From Variovorax gracilis (lineage in GTDB: Bacteria; Pseudomonadota; Gammaproteobacteria; Burkholderiales; Burkholderiaceae_C), in the NCBI RefSeq assembly GCF_030317115.1, contig NZ_JASZYF010000006.1, positions 248,001-312,000 on the forward strand: a DNA stretch of 64,000 nt, read 5' to 3'. Of this stretch, positions 8,488 through 22,923 are shown piece after piece (the first letter of the stretch is position 1; the number at the start of each line of letters is the position of its first letter). Below the pieces are notes generated by a model. The model saw only the letters and a program-made list of their open reading frames with translations. It ran no database searches and was not told the origin of the DNA. A program made the position numbers and the translations under genes.

Positions 8488-10959
8488 TCAGCTTAACGCC
8501 ACCGGCCTGGTCTTCCAGATCTCGTGCGCATACTGCGCAATCGTCCGATCCGAGGAAAACGCCCCCATCCCCGCCACATTGAGAATCGCCATCCGCGTCC
8601 ACGCATCCTGATCGCGATACAGCGCGTCGACTTTCTCCTGCGCCTCGATGTAGCTCGCATAGTCGGCCAGCAGCAGGTAGTGGTCGCCCCAACTCACCAG
8701 CGCATCGAAGATCTGCTGGTAGCGCGCCGGCTCGGTGGGCGAGAAGGCGCCGTCGCGGATGCTGTCGAGCACGCGCTGCAGTTCCGGATTGGCTTCGTAG
8801 ATGTCGCGTGGCTGGTAGCCGCTCGCGCGGATGTCGGCCACCTGCGGCGTGGTGTTGCCGAAGATGAAGAAATTCTCGGGGCCGACGTTCTCGCGCATCT
8901 CGACGTTGGCGCCGTCGAGCGTGCCGATGGTCAATGCACCATTCAGCGCGAACTTCATGTTGCCGGTGCCCGAAGCCTCGGTCCCGGCCGTGGAGATCTG
9001 CTCCGAGAGGTCGGCAGCCGGCATGATGACCTCGGCCAGGCTCACGCTGTAGTTCGGGAGGAACACCACCTTCAGCAGCTTGCCCACGCGCTCGTCGTTG
9101 TTGATGACGTGCGCCACGTCGTTGATGAGGCGGATCACGAGCTTGGCCATGTGGTACGCCGAAGCGGCCTTGCCGGCGAACACGACCACGCGCGGCACAT
9201 GGCCGGCGTCCGGTGCGTCCAGGATGCGGTGATAGCGCGTGACCACGTGCAGCACGTTGAGCAATTGCCGCTTGTACTCGTGCATGCGCTTGACCTGCAC
9301 GTCGAACAGCGCATCGGTGTCGATGTCGATCCGCAAGTGCTCGTCGATCCAGTTCGCCAGCCGCAGCTTGTTCTCGCGCTTGGCATGACGGAAGGCGCGC
9401 ACGAAGGCCGGCTGCTGCGCCATCGGCCGCAGCACTTCGAGCTGAGTCAGGTCGCGACGCCAGCCGCGTCCGATGCGCGTATCGAGCAGCGCCGCCAGCG
9501 ACGGGTTGGCCTGCGCCAGCCAGCGGCGCGGCGTCACGCCGTTGGTCTTGTTGTTGAAGCGCTCGGGAAACAGCTTCGCGAAGTCCGCGAAGATCGATTG
9601 CTTCATGAGTTCCGAGTGCAGTCCCGACACGCCGTTGATCGAATGGCTGGCGAGCACCGCCACGTAGGCCATGCGCACGCGCCGCTCGCCGGATTCGTCG
9701 ATCAGCGACAGCCGCCGCAGCAACTCGACGTCGTGGCCATGCGCCTGCGTCACTGTGGCGAGAAAGCGCGAGTTCATGTCGAAGAGGATCTGCAGGTGGC
9801 GCGGCAGCACCCGCCCGAACATTTCCACCGGCCAGGTTTCAAGCGCCTCGTGCATCAGCGTGTGGTTGGTATAGCTGAACACCTTCTGCGTGTGGGCCCA
9901 TGCCGTGTCCCAGGGCAGGTCATGCTCGTCGATCAGCAGGCGCATCAGCTCAGGCACGGCCAGCACCGGGTGCGTGTCGTTGAGATGGATGCTGACCTGA
10001 TCCGGCAGCGCATCGAAGTCGGTGTGGTTGCGCAGATAGCGCCGCACGAGGTCCTGCACGCTCGCGCTGACGAAGAAGTATTCCTGGTGCAGCCGCAGCT
10101 CGCGGCCCGACGGCGTGGAATCGTCTGGGTAGAGCACGCGCGACACGTTCTCGGAGTGGTTCTTGCTTTCCACCGCCTCGAAATAGTTGCCGCGGTTGAA
10201 GGCCGAGAGATCGATCTCCTCGGTCGCGCGGGCGGACCACAGGCGCAGCGTGTTGGTGGCCTGCGTGCCATAGCCGGGAATGATGGTGTCGTAGGCCACG
10301 GCCAGCACGTCGTGGGTGTCCACCCAGTTCGCTGCGCCGTAGGGCGCGCCCTTGCCTTCGCGTCGCTGCACGTGGCCGCCGAAGCGCACGCGGTAGGTCA
10401 CTTCGGGTCGCTGGAATTCCCAGGGATTGCCGCGCGTGAGCCAGTAGTCGGGTGTCTCGACCTGCTGGCCGTCGACGATGCGCTGGCGGAACATGCCGTA
10501 CTCGTAGCGGATGCCGTAGCCCAGGCCCGGCACGCCGAGCGTGGCCATCGAGTCGAGGAAACAGGCCGCGAGGCGGCCGAGGCCGCCGTTGCCCAGGGCG
10601 GCATCGGGCTCGCGTTCGGCCAGCGTCTGGATGTCGACGCCGAAATCGGCCAGCGCCTGCTTCACGGTGTCCTGCAGTTCCAGCGCAAGCAGGGCGTTGG
10701 TGAAGGTGCGCCCGATCAGGAACTCCATCGACAGGTAGTAGACGCGCTTGAGCCGCTGCGCATAGATCGCCCGGGTGGTGCCCATCCAGCGCTCGACGAT
10801 CTGGTCGCGCACGGCGAGTGCGGTGGCATGCAGCCAGTCGTCGGGGCTGGCTGCCACGGGGTCCTTGCCGACCGCGTAGATCAGCTTGTTGGCGACTGCG
10901 CGCTTGAAGGCGGCGACGTCGCGGTCGGGGTGGTCGTACTTGAATTCTGCGATGGTCAT
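8488..10959 (-). CDS. glgP: Glycogen/maltodextrin phosphorylase
   Basis: An 823-residue GT35 alpha-glucan phosphorylase that releases glucose-1-phosphate from glycogen using pyridoxal phosphate. The N-terminal segment [13 protein letters not shown] and the phosphorylase signature [17 protein letters not shown], whose lysine binds PLP, are present, as is [17 protein letters not shown]. The length is normal. It is the last gene of the leftward glycogen operon, 33 bases after glgA. A truncated hairpin element lies just downstream and may help to end transcription. Confidence 0.97.
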   Translation of the reverse strand: MTIAEFKYDHPDRDVAAFKRAVANKLIYAVGKDPVAASPDDWLHATALAVRDQIVERWMGTTRAIYAQRLKRVYYLSMEFLIGRTFTNALLALELQDTVKQALADFGVDIQTLAEREPDAALGNGGLGRLAACFLDSMATLGVPGLGYGIRYEYGMFRQRIVDGQQVETPDYWLTRGNPWEFQRPEVTYRVRFGGHVQRREGKGAPYGAANWVDTHDVLAVAYDTIIPGYGTQATNTLRLWSARATEEIDLSAFNRGNYFEAVESKNHSENVSRVLYPDDSTPSGRELRLHQEYFFVSASVQDLVRRYLRNHTDFDALPDQVSIHLNDTHPVLAVPELMRLLIDEHDLPWDTAWAHTQKVFSYTNHTLMHEALETWPVEMFGRVLPRHLQILFDMNSRFLATVTQAHGHDVELLRRLSLIDESGERRVRMAYVAVLASHSINGVSGLHSELMKQSIFADFAKLFPERFNNKTNGVTPRRWLAQANPSLAALLDTRIGRGWRRDLTQLEVLRPMAQQPAFVRAFRHAKRENKLRLANWIDEHLRIDIDTDALFDVQVKRMHEYKRQLLNVLHVVTRYHRILDAPDAGHVPRVVVFAGKAASAYHMAKLVIRLINDVAHVINNDERVGKLLKVVFLPNYSVSLAEVIMPAADLSEQISTAGTEASGTGNMKFALNGALTIGTLDGANVEMRENVGPENFFIFGNTTPQVADIRASGYQPRDIYEANPELQRVLDSIRDGAFSPTEPARYQQIFDALVSWGDHYLLLADYASYIEAQEKVDALYRDQDAWTRMAILNVAGMGAFSSDRTIAQYAHEIWKTRPVALS

Positions 10960-10992
10960 GGTGGGACGGTGTGGGTTCTCTGGCGGACGGCT

Positions 10993-12453
10993 TCAGGCCA
11001 AGGCCTCGGCGTAGACATCGAGGTAGCGGGCGGCGGCGGTGCCCCAGTCGGCGGGGCGGCGCATGGCATTCGCGCGAACGGCACGCCAGTCGGCCGGCCG
11101 CCGGTAGAGCGCGAAGGCGCGGCGAAGCGCTCGTGCATAGCCGGCAGGATCGAAGTCGTCGAAGGCAAAGCCCGTGGCTTCGCCGCTGGCCATGTCTTCC
11201 AGCGTGGCATCGACGACGGTGTCGGCCAGGCCGCCGACGCGGTGCACGAGCGGCAGGCTGCCGTACTTGAGCCCGTACATCTGCGTGAGGCCACAGGGCT
11301 CGAAGAGCGACGGGACCAGGGTGACGTCGCCTGCGCCGAACAGGCGGTGGGCCAGGTCCTCGCTGTAGCCCAGCGTGACGCTGACAGATTCCGGCGCGGC
11401 GGCAGCGCGCTGGCGGAAGGCCGTTTCCAGTGGCGCGTCTCCACTGCCGAGCAATGCGAGCTGGCCACCCTGCGCCAGCAGCGCGTCGAGCCCGCCGAGC
11501 ACGAGGTGCAGGCCCTTCTGCTCGGTCAGCCGGCTCACCACCACGAAGAGCGGCGCGTCCGCTTGCGGCGCCAGGCCGAGCTCTTCCTGCAGCGCGGCCT
11601 TGCACTGCGCCTTGCCGCCCAGCCGCCGCAGGTCGTAGCGGTACGGAATCAGCGCGTCGGTGGCCGGGTTCCAGACCTGGTCGTCGACGGCATTGAGGAT
11701 GCCCTTGAGCACGTGCGATCGGCTGCGCAGCAGGCCGTCCAGTCCGCAGCCCTGTTCGGGCGTCTGGATTTCGCGAGCGTAGGTCGGACTCACGGTGGTG
11801 ATGCGGTCCGCGAAGCAGAGCCCACCTTTCATGAACGACACCTGGCCGTAGTACTCGAGCCCATCGACCCCGAAAGCCGCCGGCGGCAGTCCGAGTTCGG
11901 GGAAATGCCGCGGGGCGAACAGGCCCTGGTAGGCCAGGTTGTGCACGGTGAACACGCTGCCTACGCGTGGGCGTCCGCCGGGCGGCGCGAAGGCGAGGTA
12001 GGCCGGCGCCAGGGCGGCATGCCAGTCGTGGGCATGCACGATGTCGGGCTGCCAGTCGGAATCCAGCCCTTGCGCGATCTGCGCCGCGGCCCAGCCCAGC
12101 AGCGCGAAGCGACGGTGGTTGTCGCCGTAAGGCTTGCGGGCGAGGTCCTCATACGGATTGCCGGGCCGGTCGTAGAGCGCCGGCGCATCGATCACGTAGG
12201 CGGGAATGTCGCGCGCGCCAGGCGTCACGATGCGCCCGAGGCGCAGCCTCGCGGGTTCGCCCCAAGGCGCCGCGAACTCCTTCACCGCCACCGCGTCGCG
12301 TACCCCGGCCGCGATGGCCGGAAATCCAGGCAGCAGCACCCGCACATCCTGCCCCGCCGCCATGAGCGCCAGCGGCAGCGCACCCGCGATGTCGGCCAGC
12401 CCTCCGGTCTTGAGCAGGGGAAACAGTTCGGCGCTGACCTGGAGGACCCGCAT
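10993..12453 (-). CDS. glgA: Glycogen synthase GlgA
   Basis: A 486-residue GT5 glycosyltransferase that extends alpha-1,4-glucan chains from ADP-glucose. It begins MRVLQVSAELFPLLKTGGLA, which includes the ADP-glucose-binding KTGGL (15-19). Other family segments are VHAHDWHAALAPAYL and the C-terminal PSLFEPCGLTQMYGLKYG. It lies 7 bases downstream of glgC in the same operon, so its ADP-glucose supply is co-expressed. Confidence 0.97.
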   Translation of the reverse strand: MRVLQVSAELFPLLKTGGLADIAGALPLALMAAGQDVRVLLPGFPAIAAGVRDAVAVKEFAAPWGEPARLRLGRIVTPGARDIPAYVIDAPALYDRPGNPYEDLARKPYGDNHRRFALLGWAAAQIAQGLDSDWQPDIVHAHDWHAALAPAYLAFAPPGGRPRVGSVFTVHNLAYQGLFAPRHFPELGLPPAAFGVDGLEYYGQVSFMKGGLCFADRITTVSPTYAREIQTPEQGCGLDGLLRSRSHVLKGILNAVDDQVWNPATDALIPYRYDLRRLGGKAQCKAALQEELGLAPQADAPLFVVVSRLTEQKGLHLVLGGLDALLAQGGQLALLGSGDAPLETAFRQRAAAAPESVSVTLGYSEDLAHRLFGAGDVTLVPSLFEPCGLTQMYGLKYGSLPLVHRVGGLADTVVDATLEDMASGEATGFAFDDFDPAGYARALRRAFALYRRPADWRAVRANAMRRPADWGTAAARYLDVYAEALA

Positions 12454-12460
12454 GCGCTTG

Positions 12461-13753
12461 CTATGGCTCCAGACGCTTGAGCATTTCGCGCGTGATCAGG
12501 ACCACGCCGCCCTCCGTCCGCTCGAAACGTGCCGCATCGGCCACGGGGTCTTCGCCCACCACCATCTCGTCGGGAATCACGCAGGCGCGGTCGACCACCA
12601 CCTTGTTGAGCCGGGCGCCGCGGCCGACTTCCACGTCCGGCAGCAGCACGGCCTCGTTGATCTCGCAGAAGGAATGCACCCGAACGCCCGAGAACAGCAC
12701 CGAACTGCTCACCTTGGAGCCCGAGACGATGCAGCCGCCCGAGACGATGGTGTTGACCGTCATGCCGTGCTTGCCTTCGCGATCGAGCACGAACTTCGCC
12801 GGGGGCAATTGCCGCTGGTAGGTCCAGATGGGCCAGTCGGTGTCATAGATGTCGAGCTCCGGGGTGATGGAGGCCAGGTCCAGATTGGCTGCCCAGAATG
12901 CATCAATCGTGCCCACGTCGCGCCAGTAGGCGTTGGCGTCCGCCCCGCGCCGGGCCCGCGTGACGCAGGACATGCCGAAGGGATGCGCCACCGCCCGGCC
13001 CGCGGCGACCACCCGCGGAATGATGTCCTTGCCGAAATCGTGGTTCGACTCCGGGTTGGCGTTGTCTTCCTCGAGCAGCTCGTAGAGGTACTCGGAATCG
13101 AAGATGTAGATGCCCATGCTCGCCAACGCCACATCGGGGTTGCCAGGCATCGCGGGCGGGTCGGCCGGCTTTTCCAGGAACTCGGTGATCTTGCGGTCCT
13201 TTTCGATCGCCATGACGCCGAAGGCCACCGCTTCCATGCGCGGCACCTCGATGCAGCCGACCGTGCAGCCCAGGCCGTGCGCCACGTGGTCGGTCAGCAT
13301 GATCGAGTAGTCCATCTTGTAGACATGGTCGCCGGCCAGCACCACCACGTAGTCGTGCGGCGTCGACCGGGTCTGGATGATGTCCAGGTTCTGGTAGACC
13401 GCGTCGGCGGTGCCGCGGTACCAGTGCTCGTCGCCGACGCGCTGCTGGGCCGGCAGCACGTCGACCATCTCGTTGAGCTCGGCGCGCAGGAAGCTCCAGC
13501 CGCGTTGCAGGTGGCGCATCAGCGAGTGCGACTTGTATTGCGTCACGACCGCCATGCGCCGGATGCCGGAGTTCAGGCAGTTCGACAGCGCGAAATCGAT
13601 GATGCGGAACTTGCCGCCGAAGTAGACCGCGGGCTTGGCCCGTCGGTCGGTGAGCTGCTTGAGTCGGGAGCCTCGTCCACCGGCCAGCACCAGGGCGATG
13701 GTGCGGCGGACGAGTTGGTGAGCCTGCAGTGTCGGTTGCTCGATTTGGGCCAT
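12461..13753 (-). CDS. glgC: Glucose-1-phosphate adenylyltransferase GlgC
   Basis: A 430-residue ADP-glucose pyrophosphorylase, the committed step of bacterial glycogen synthesis. The nucleotide-binding loop [20 protein letters not shown] and [19 protein letters not shown] (about 20-63) are followed by the C-terminal left-handed beta-helix region. It is part of the glycogen operon, 68 bases after glgX. Allosteric control, typical of the family, cannot be judged from the sequence alone. Confidence 0.97.
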   Translation of the reverse strand: MAQIEQPTLQAHQLVRRTIALVLAGGRGSRLKQLTDRRAKPAVYFGGKFRIIDFALSNCLNSGIRRMAVVTQYKSHSLMRHLQRGWSFLRAELNEMVDVLPAQQRVGDEHWYRGTADAVYQNLDIIQTRSTPHDYVVVLAGDHVYKMDYSIMLTDHVAHGLGCTVGCIEVPRMEAVAFGVMAIEKDRKITEFLEKPADPPAMPGNPDVALASMGIYIFDSEYLYELLEEDNANPESNHDFGKDIIPRVVAAGRAVAHPFGMSCVTRARRGADANAYWRDVGTIDAFWAANLDLASITPELDIYDTDWPIWTYQRQLPPAKFVLDREGKHGMTVNTIVSGGCIVSGSKVSSSVLFSGVRVHSFCEINEAVLLPDVEVGRGARLNKVVVDRACVIPDEMVVGEDPVADAARFERTEGGVVLITREMLKRLEP

Positions 13754-13821
13754 CAGATGTCTCCGTTGGTTTTTTCCGTTTCCCGGTGATCCAGCCTAGC
13801 ACCCCGGCGGGCGGTTGGCTC

Positions 13822-15875
<2,054 letters not shown>

Positions 15876-15879
<4 letters not shown>

Positions 15880-18035
15880 TCCAGCACCCACATCACGGTT
15901 CCCAGCGGCGGCACGGAAATCACCAGCGATTGCGCCTGTCCTTGCCAGGCCGACGCTTCGCTCTGGATCACCCCGTTGCCTACGCCACTGCCCCCGTACA
16001 CCGCGTTGTCGGTGTTGACGATTTCCCGATACCGGCCCGCGGCCGGAACCCCCAGCCGATAGCCATGCCGCACCACCGGCGTGAAGTTGCACACGGCCAC
16101 CACGAACGCGCCATCCCGCGCTCGCCGCACGAAGGCGAACACCGAATGCTCCGCATCGTCATGGCTGAGCCAATCGAAGCCCTGCGGCTCGCAGTCGAGT
16201 TCGTGCAACGCGGGGAAATGGCGATAGACGTTGTTCAGGTCCCGCACCAGCCGCCGGATGCCCTGGTGCGAAGCCTGTTCCAGCAGATGCCAGTCCAGGC
16301 TGCGGTCCGCGTCCCATTCCGCCCACTGGGCGAACTCGCCGCCCATGAACAGCAGCTTCTTGCCCGGATACGCCCAGAGGTAGCCGTAGAGGTTGCGCAG
16401 CCCCGCGAACTTCTGCCATGTGTCGCCCGGCATCCGGCCGATCATCGAGCCCTTGCCGTGCACCACCTCGTCGTGCGACAGCGGCAGCACGAAGTTCTCG
16501 GTGTGCGCGTACATCAGCCCGAAGGTGATCTGCTGGTGGTGGTGCTTGCGATAGACGGGATCGATGCCGGTATAGGCCAGCGTGTCGTTCATCCACCCCA
16601 TGTTCCACTTGTAGTGGAAGCCGAGGCCTCCGTTCTCTGGCGGGCGCGTGACGCCGGGGAAGCTGGTCGACTCCTCCGCGATGGTCGCCGCACCGGGCCG
16701 CTCGACGCCGACCACGCGGTTCATGCGCCGCAGGAAGTCGATGGCCTCCAGGTTCTCGCGGCCGCCTTGGGCGTTGGGCACCCACTGGCCCGGCTCGCGG
16801 CTGTAGTCGCGGTAGAGCATCGAGGCGACCGCATCGACGCGCAGCCCGTCGACGCCGTAGCGCTCCAGCCAGTAGAGCGCATTGCCGACAAGGTAGTTGC
16901 GCACCTCGGTGCGCGCGTAGTTGAAGATCAGCGTCTGCCAGTCGTTGTGGAACCCCTCGCGCGGGTCTGCATATTCATAGAGCGCGGTGCCGTCGAAGTT
17001 GCCCAGCCCGTGCGAGTCGGTCGGGAAATGCGCTGGCACCCAGTCGAGGATCACGCCCAGCCCGGCCGCGTGCGCGGCCTCGACGAAGGCGCGGAAGTCG
17101 CCGGGCGTTCCGAAGCGCGAGGTCGGCGCGTAGAGGCCGATCGGCTGGTAGCCCCATGAACCGTCGAAAGGATGCTCGCTGATCGGCAGCAACTCGATGT
17201 GGGTGAAGCCCATGTCGCGGGCATAGGGCACCAGCGTGTCGGCCAGTTCGCGGTAGTCGAGCCATTCGTGGCCGTTCTTTCGTCGCCACGAGCCGAGGTG
17301 GACTTCGTAGATGCTGATGGGTGCGCCGCGCGCGTTGGCCTCGGCGCGGCCGGGGGGCACCTTCGCGGGCTGGGGCAGCGGCTGCACGACGCAGGCCGTG
17401 TCCGGCCGCAGCCGCGCGGAGAAACCGAAGGGATCGGCCTTGCGCAGCACCTGCCCCTGTGCCGACAGGATCTCGAATTCGTAGCTGTCGCCGGGCGCCA
17501 CGTGCGGTGCGAAGATTTCCCACACGCCGCACTCGCGGCGCAGCCGCATCATGTGGCGACGGCCGTCCCACTGGTTGAAATCACCGACCACCGACACGCG
17601 CCGTGCGTTCGGCGCCCACACAGCGAACGCCACGCCGCGCACGCCGTCGATTTCGCGCAGGTGAGCGCCCAACTGCTCGAAGGGCCGCAGGTGCGTGCCT
17701 TCGGCCAGCAGCCAGACGTCGGTTTCCCCGAGCACGAAGGAAAAGCGGTACGGGTCGTCGAGAAGCGAACTGTGCGTGCCCCAGTCGACCTTGAAGCTGT
17801 AGCCCAGCCGGGCCTCCGAAGCGGGCACGAGCCCGGCGAAGAGATCGCTGCCGCCCTGGCGGTCGAGTTCGGCCAGCGGCCAGCCCGAGCCGGAATGCAT
17901 CACCGCCACCGCCTTGGCGCCGGGCAGCAGGGCGCGAACCCACAGGCCTTCGTCGCTGTCGTGCGGTCCGAGCACGGCGAAAGGATCGCCATGCTCTGCG
18001 CGCATCAGGGCGCGGACTTCGGCATCAGGGAGCAT
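15876..18035 (-). CDS. glgB: 1,4-alpha-glucan branching enzyme GlgB
   Basis: A 719-residue GH13 enzyme that introduces alpha-1,6 branches. The N-terminal early-set domain ([18 protein letters not shown]) and CBM48 region ([20 protein letters not shown]) precede the barrel, with the nucleophile in [16 protein letters not shown], the acid/base in [12 protein letters not shown] and the third Asp in [13 protein letters not shown]. The ATG at 18035 overlaps the end of the upstream alpha-glucosidase gene by 11 bases. glgX begins within its stop codon, so the three genes look translationally coupled. Confidence 0.96.
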
Positions 18036-19647
18036 GGAGCGGTTCTCCGAAGAAGACGCCGAAGGGCGGCAAGTCGAGCGTGCGGCCTTCGAGCCGCGCG
18101 CCGGCGAAAGGGGCGCCCTCGATCGGTGCGAGGGCTTGCGGCAAAGCCAGCGACGCGGGCCCGTCGGAGAGATTGAAGACGGCCTGGAGCGAGGCGCTCC
18201 CCTCCCGTCGCTCGAACCACAACAAGGGCTCGGGCGCATCCAGGAACTTCATGCCGCCCGTGCGAAGCAGCGGCTGGCCGCGCCGCCAACGCAACAGCGC
18301 GCGGCTGAAGTTGAGCATCGACTGCGGATCGCCCTCCTGCTGGTCGATCGCCAGTGGAATGTGCGTGTCGGATACCGGCAGCCACGGTGCGCCGCTGGTG
18401 AAGCCCGCGTGCTGTGCGGCGGCGAGCCAGGGAATCGGCGTGCGGGCGCCGTCGCGGCCCTTGAATTCGGGCCAGAAGGCGCGTCCGTAGGGGTCCTGCA
18501 GCAACTCGAAAGGCACCTCCGCTTCGGGCAGGCCCAACTCTTCGCCCTGGTAGACGCTGGCGCTCCCGCGCAGCGACACCAGCAGCGCGAGCCAGAGGCG
18601 GTCGCGGCGGGTGTCGTCCGCGCCGTTGGCATTCCACCGGCTGGCGACGCGTGGCACATCGTGGTTCGAAACGGCCCAGCAGCCCCAGCCGTCGGTTTCG
18701 GCCAGCGCCCGGTCCAGCGCCTCGACCTGGGTGCGCAGATGGCGCGCGCTGTGCTCGCTCGTCAGCAGGCTGAAGCTGTAGGCCAGGTGCAGCCGCCTGC
18801 CGCGCTCTGTGTACTGGGCCATCACGGGCGGCGCGTTCTCGTCGCCGACCTCGCCGAGCGCGACCGCCCCGAATTCATCGAGCAGCCGGCGCAGCCGTTC
18901 GAGGAAGAACAGGTTCTCGGGCTGGCTCTTGTCGTGCAGGTGCTGCTGCATTGCGTAGGGGTTGTCGGCGCGCACCGTGCTGACAGCACCGCCGTCGGCG
19001 GATGGGTTGTCGCGCAATTGCGCATCGTGGAACTGGTGATTGCAGGCGTCGAAGCGGAAGCCGTCGACACCGCGTTCGCACCAGAAACGGACTTCGCCGA
19101 GCAGCGTGTCCTGCACCGCGGGGCAATGGAAGTTGAGATCCGGCTGCTCGGTCAGGAAGCTGTGCAGGTAGTACTGCCGCCGACGCGAATCCCACTGCCA
19201 GGCCGAACCGCCGAAGACCGACAGCCAGTTGTTGGGCGGCGTGCCGTCGGGCCGCGGGTCGGCCCAGACATACCAGTCGGCCTGCGGGTTCTCGCGGTTT
19301 GCCCGGCTGGCCGCGAACCAGGCGTGCTGGTCGGAGGTGTGGGAGAGCACCTGGTCGATGATGACCTTGAGGCCCAGCTCGTGGGCCCGCCCCAGCAGGG
19401 CGTCGAAGTCCGCAAGCGTGCCGAACATCGGGTCGACGGCCCGGTAGTCCGCCACGTCGTAGCCGAAATCCTTCATCGGCGACCGGAAGAAGGGCGAGAC
19501 CCAGATGGCGTCCGCGCCCAGCCCGGCGACGTGGTCGAGCCTTGCCGTGATTCCCGGCAGGTCGCCGATCCCGTCGCCGTTGCTGTCCATGAAGCTGCGC
19601 GGGTAGATCTGGTAGATCACCGCTCCGCGCCACCAGTCCTTGACCAT
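18025..19647 (-). CDS. GH13 alpha-glucosidase (oligo-alpha-glucosidase type)
   Basis: A 540-residue GH13 enzyme of the alpha-glucosidase/oligo-1,6-glucosidase branch. It starts [19 protein letters not shown] and has the diagnostic [13 protein letters not shown] loop. The catalytic residues lie in [13 protein letters not shown] (nucleophile Asp), VALGEVGDE (acid/base Glu) and AVSNHDVPR (third Asp). The ATG at 19647 is the first codon of the conserved domain; a further Met lies upstream at 19704. It is the first gene of the glycogen operon and overlaps glgB. It probably hydrolyses short maltodextrins released by debranching; the true linkage specificity (alpha-1,4 or 1,6, trehalose or sucrose) is not determined. 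It is divergent from leuS. Confidence 0.88.
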   Translation of the reverse strand: MVKDWWRGAVIYQIYPRSFMDSNGDGIGDLPGITARLDHVAGLGADAIWVSPFFRSPMKDFGYDVADYRAVDPMFGTLADFDALLGRAHELGLKVIIDQVLSHTSDQHAWFAASRANRENPQADWYVWADPRPDGTPPNNWLSVFGGSAWQWDSRRRQYYLHSFLTEQPDLNFHCPAVQDTLLGEVRFWCERGVDGFRFDACNHQFHDAQLRDNPSADGGAVSTVRADNPYAMQQHLHDKSQPENLFFLERLRRLLDEFGAVALGEVGDENAPPVMAQYTERGRRLHLAYSFSLLTSEHSARHLRTQVEALDRALAETDGWGCWAVSNHDVPRVASRWNANGADDTRRDRLWLALLVSLRGSASVYQGEELGLPEAEVPFELLQDPYGRAFWPEFKGRDGARTPIPWLAAAQHAGFTSGAPWLPVSDTHIPLAIDQQEGDPQSMLNFSRALLRWRRGQPLLRTGGMKFLDAPEPLLWFERREGSASLQAVFNLSDGPASLALPQALAPIEGAPFAGARLEGRTLDLPPFGVFFGEPLHAP

Positions 19648-19759
19648 GCGTGCCTCTGTCAATTCGAAATCATTGTGGCATGCGAGAAGTGGGCCATTGC
19701 CCAACCCGCGATAATCCGTCTTCCCCCGGCCGCCTGGTGCCGGGCTGTTGCGAAGCCCA

Positions 19760-22402
19760 ATGAACCCCAGCTATAAACCCAGCGACGTCGAGTCCGCAGC
19801 CCAGGCCCACTGGACCGCCGCCGATGCCTATCGCGTGACCGAGGACACGCGCAGGAAAAAGTACTACGCCTGTTCGATGCTGCCGTATCCCAGCGGCAAG
19901 CTGCACATGGGCCATGTGCGCAACTACACGATCAACGACATGCTCACGCGCTACCTGCGCATGAGCGGCTACAACGTCCTGATGCCCATGGGCTGGGACG
20001 CCTTCGGCCTGCCGGCCGAGAACGCGGCGCTCAAGAACGGCGTGCCGCCGGCCCAGTGGACCTACGAGAACATCGGCTACATGAAGAGCCAGCTCCAGGC
20101 CATGGGGCTCGCGATCGACTGGAGCCGCGAGATCGCGACCTGCGACCCGGCCTACTACAAGTGGAACCAGTGGCTGTTCCTGAAGATGCTCGAAAAAGGC
20201 ATCGCCTACCGCAAGACCCAAGTCGTCAATTGGGACCCGGTCGACCAGACCGTGCTGGCCAACGAGCAGGTGATCGACGGCAAGGGCTGGCGCACCGGTG
20301 CCACCGTCGAGCGCCGCGAGATCCCGGGCTATTACCTCAAGATCAGCGACTACGCCGAGGAACTGCTCGACCACACCCAGCACAAGCTGCCCGGCTGGCC
20401 CGAGCGCGTCAAGCTGATGCAGGAAAACTGGATCGGCAAGAGCGAAGGCGTGCGCTTTGCCTTCACGCACCAGATCAAGGACGCCAAGGGCGGGCTGATC
20501 CAGGGCGGCCGCATGTACGTCTTCACGACGCGTGCCGACACCATCATGGGCGTCACCTTCTGCGCGGTGGCGCCGGAGCATCCGCTCGCGCAGCACGCCG
20601 CAAAGACGAATCCCAAGGTCGCGGCCTTCATCGAAGAGTGCAAGAGCGGCGGCACCACCGAGGCCGAACTCGCCACGCAGGAGAAGAAGGGCGTGCCCAC
20701 GGGGCTCACCGTCACGCATCCCATCACCGACGAGCAGGTCCCGCTCTGGGTCGGCAACTACGTGCTGATCGGCTACGGCGACGGTGCCGTGATGGGCGTC
20801 CCCGCGCACGACGAGCGCGATTTCGCCTTCGCCAACAAGTACGGCATCGAGATCATCCAGGTCGTGCTGGTCGACGACGAGCCGCATTTCGATTACCACC
20901 GCTGGCAGGACTGGTACGGCGACAAGCAGCGCGGCGTGACCATCAACTCCGACAACTTCAGCGGCATGCACTACGCCGAGGCCGTCAAGGCGGTCGCCCA
21001 TGCCCTCGAACAGAAGGGCCTGGGCGACACGCAGACCACCTGGCGGCTGCGCGACTGGGGCGTGAGCCGCCAGCGCTACTGGGGCACGCCGATCCCGATC
21101 ATCCATTGCGATGAGCACGGTGCGGTTCCGGTGCCTGAGAAGGACCTGCCGGTCGTGCTGCCGACGGAGTGCGTGCCTGACGGCTCGGGCAATCCGCTCG
21201 CGAAGCACGAAGGCTTCCATGCCGGTGTCGTCTGCCCGGTCTGCGGCAAGGCCGCGCGCCGCGAGACCGACACGATGGACACCTTCGTCGACAGCTCGTG
21301 GTACTTCATGCGCTACTGCGATCCGAAGAACGACGATGCCATGGTGGCCGACGGCGCCAAGTACTGGATGCCGATGGACCAGTACATCGGTGGCATCGAG
21401 CACGCGATCCTGCATCTGCTCTACGCGCGCTTCTGGACCAAGGTCATGCGCGACCTCGGCCTGGTGACGGTCGACGAGCCTTTCAGCAAGCTGCTGACGC
21501 AGGGCATGGTGCTCAATCACATCTTCTACACGCGCGGCGAGAAGGGCGGCAAGGACTACTACCCGCCCTCCGAGGTCACCCCTGTGCTCGATGCGCAGGG
21601 TCGCATCACCGGCGGGACGCTGGCCGACGGCACCCGGTTGGAATACGGCGGCGTCGGCAAGATGGGCAAGACCGAGCGCAACGGCGTCGACCCGCAGGAC
21701 CTGATCGAGAAGTACGGCGCCGACACCGCGCGGCTCTACACCATGTTCACCGCGCCGCCCGAGGCGACCCTCGAGTGGAACGACGCGGCGGTCGAGGGCA
21801 GTTACCGCTTTCTGCGCCGGGTCTGGAGCTTCGGCGTGGCGCTGCACGGCGCGGCGGCCGAGACCGGCGCCGCGGCCAAGGTGCCTGCGTTCGGCAAGGA
21901 CGCCAAGGGGCTCCGGCACGAAGTCCATACGGTGCTGCGCCAGATCGACTACGACTACCAGCGCATGCAATACAACACGGTGGTGTCGGGCGCGATGAAG
22001 CTGCTCAACGCGCTGGAAGGCTTCAAGCCCGCCGCGGCCGATGCGGGCGACCGGGCGGCGGTGCGCGAGGGCTTCGGCATCCTGCTGCGCTGCCTGTATC
22101 CGGCGACGCCGCACATCGCGCACCAACTGTGGCAGCAACTCGGCTACGACAAGGACATGGGCGGACTGCTCGATGCGCCCTGGCCCGTGGTCGACGTCGG
22201 CGCGCTCGAACAGGACGAGATCGAGCTGATGCTGCAGGTCAACGGCAAGCTGCGCGGTTCGCTGCGCGTGCCGGCCGCCGCCTCGAAGCAGGAGATCGAG
22301 AAGATCGTGCTGGCGAGCGAGGTCCTGGCCAAGCACGCCGAAGGCGCGATGGCCAAGCGCGTGATCGTGGTTCCGGGCCGGCTGGTCAACGTGGTCCTGT
22401 GA
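19760..22402 (+). CDS. leuS: Leucyl-tRNA synthetase
   Basis: An 880-residue class I aminoacyl-tRNA synthetase. The HIGH motif is HMGH (49-52) in [14 protein letters not shown]. The CP1 editing domain follows ([24 protein letters not shown] region, with VWR-type segment [12 protein letters not shown] after it). The KMSKS signature reads KMGKT (634-638) followed by [20 protein letters not shown], a departure from the usual KMSKSKNNGVDP. The C-terminal domain ends [14 protein letters not shown]. The ATG at 19760 is preferred to a TTG four codons upstream. It heads the leuS-lptE-holA-proA run, a conserved order in Burkholderiales. Confidence 0.97.
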   Translation: MNPSYKPSDVESAAQAHWTAADAYRVTEDTRRKKYYACSMLPYPSGKLHMGHVRNYTINDMLTRYLRMSGYNVLMPMGWDAFGLPAENAALKNGVPPAQWTYENIGYMKSQLQAMGLAIDWSREIATCDPAYYKWNQWLFLKMLEKGIAYRKTQVVNWDPVDQTVLANEQVIDGKGWRTGATVERREIPGYYLKISDYAEELLDHTQHKLPGWPERVKLMQENWIGKSEGVRFAFTHQIKDAKGGLIQGGRMYVFTTRADTIMGVTFCAVAPEHPLAQHAAKTNPKVAAFIEECKSGGTTEAELATQEKKGVPTGLTVTHPITDEQVPLWVGNYVLIGYGDGAVMGVPAHDERDFAFANKYGIEIIQVVLVDDEPHFDYHRWQDWYGDKQRGVTINSDNFSGMHYAEAVKAVAHALEQKGLGDTQTTWRLRDWGVSRQRYWGTPIPIIHCDEHGAVPVPEKDLPVVLPTECVPDGSGNPLAKHEGFHAGVVCPVCGKAARRETDTMDTFVDSSWYFMRYCDPKNDDAMVADGAKYWMPMDQYIGGIEHAILHLLYARFWTKVMRDLGLVTVDEPFSKLLTQGMVLNHIFYTRGEKGGKDYYPPSEVTPVLDAQGRITGGTLADGTRLEYGGVGKMGKTERNGVDPQDLIEKYGADTARLYTMFTAPPEATLEWNDAAVEGSYRFLRRVWSFGVALHGAAAETGAAAKVPAFGKDAKGLRHEVHTVLRQIDYDYQRMQYNTVVSGAMKLLNALEGFKPAAADAGDRAAVREGFGILLRCLYPATPHIAHQLWQQLGYDKDMGGLLDAPWPVVDVGALEQDEIELMLQVNGKLRGSLRVPAAASKQEIEKIVLASEVLAKHAEGAMAKRVIVVPGRLVNVVL

Positions 22403-22917
22403 AGCGCATGACGTCACGCACCGCCCTGCCGCGCCGCGGCTTCCTGGCCCTGGGCGCGGCGTCGCTTGCGCTCGCAGGGTGCGGCTTCCAGTTGCGCAAG
22501 GCGCCCGATTTCGCGTTCAACAGCATCGCCGTGCCCGGCAACACGGCATTCGCGAACTATCTGCGGCGCAACCTTCGGGCGGCGGGGACGGTCGAGGTCC
22601 TCCCGGCCGACCAGGCCGACAAGGCCGACGCGGTGTTCGAGATACTGGGCGAGAACCGCGACAGCATCGTGATCTCCACCAATGCCTCGGGCCAGGTGCG
22701 CGAACTCAACCTGCGATTGACCATCCGCTTCCGGGTGCGCGGGCAGGGCGGCAAGGAATTGATGGGCCCGACCGCGATCCAGCAGACCCGCGACATTACC
22801 TACAACGAAACCGCTGCGCTGGCCAAGGAAGGCGAATCGGAGCTGCTGTACCGCGACATGCAGACCGACATCGCGCAGCAGATCCTGCGTCGGCTCGCCG
22901 CAATCAAGCCGGCCTGA
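22399..22917 (+). CDS. lptE: LPS-assembly lipoprotein LptE
   Basis: A 172-residue outer membrane lipoprotein that plugs the LptD barrel in the LPS export bridge. The signal peptide contains [17 protein letters not shown], with the lipobox LAGC, then [12 protein letters not shown], the typical LptE mature start. The rest has the conserved [20 protein letters not shown] segment. The GTG at 22399 overlaps the leuS stop by four bases; an ATG at 22408 is an equally good start. The twin arginines before the hydrophobic core resemble a Tat motif but probably only form the positive n-region. Confidence 0.92.
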   Translation: MKRMTSRTALPRRGFLALGAASLALAGCGFQLRKAPDFAFNSIAVPGNTAFANYLRRNLRAAGTVEVLPADQADKADAVFEILGENRDSIVISTNASGQVRELNLRLTIRFRVRGQGGKELMGPTAIQQTRDITYNETAALAKEGESELLYRDMQTDIAQQILRRLAAIKPA

Positions 22918-22923
22918 TCTCCC

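Noticed and set aside
8524..12480. Very long open frame (over 1300 codons) on the + strand opposite glgP and glgA
   Set aside because: It is a GC-rich antisense shadow of two confidently identified genes, with low-complexity Arg/His/Ala/Val composition and no domain.
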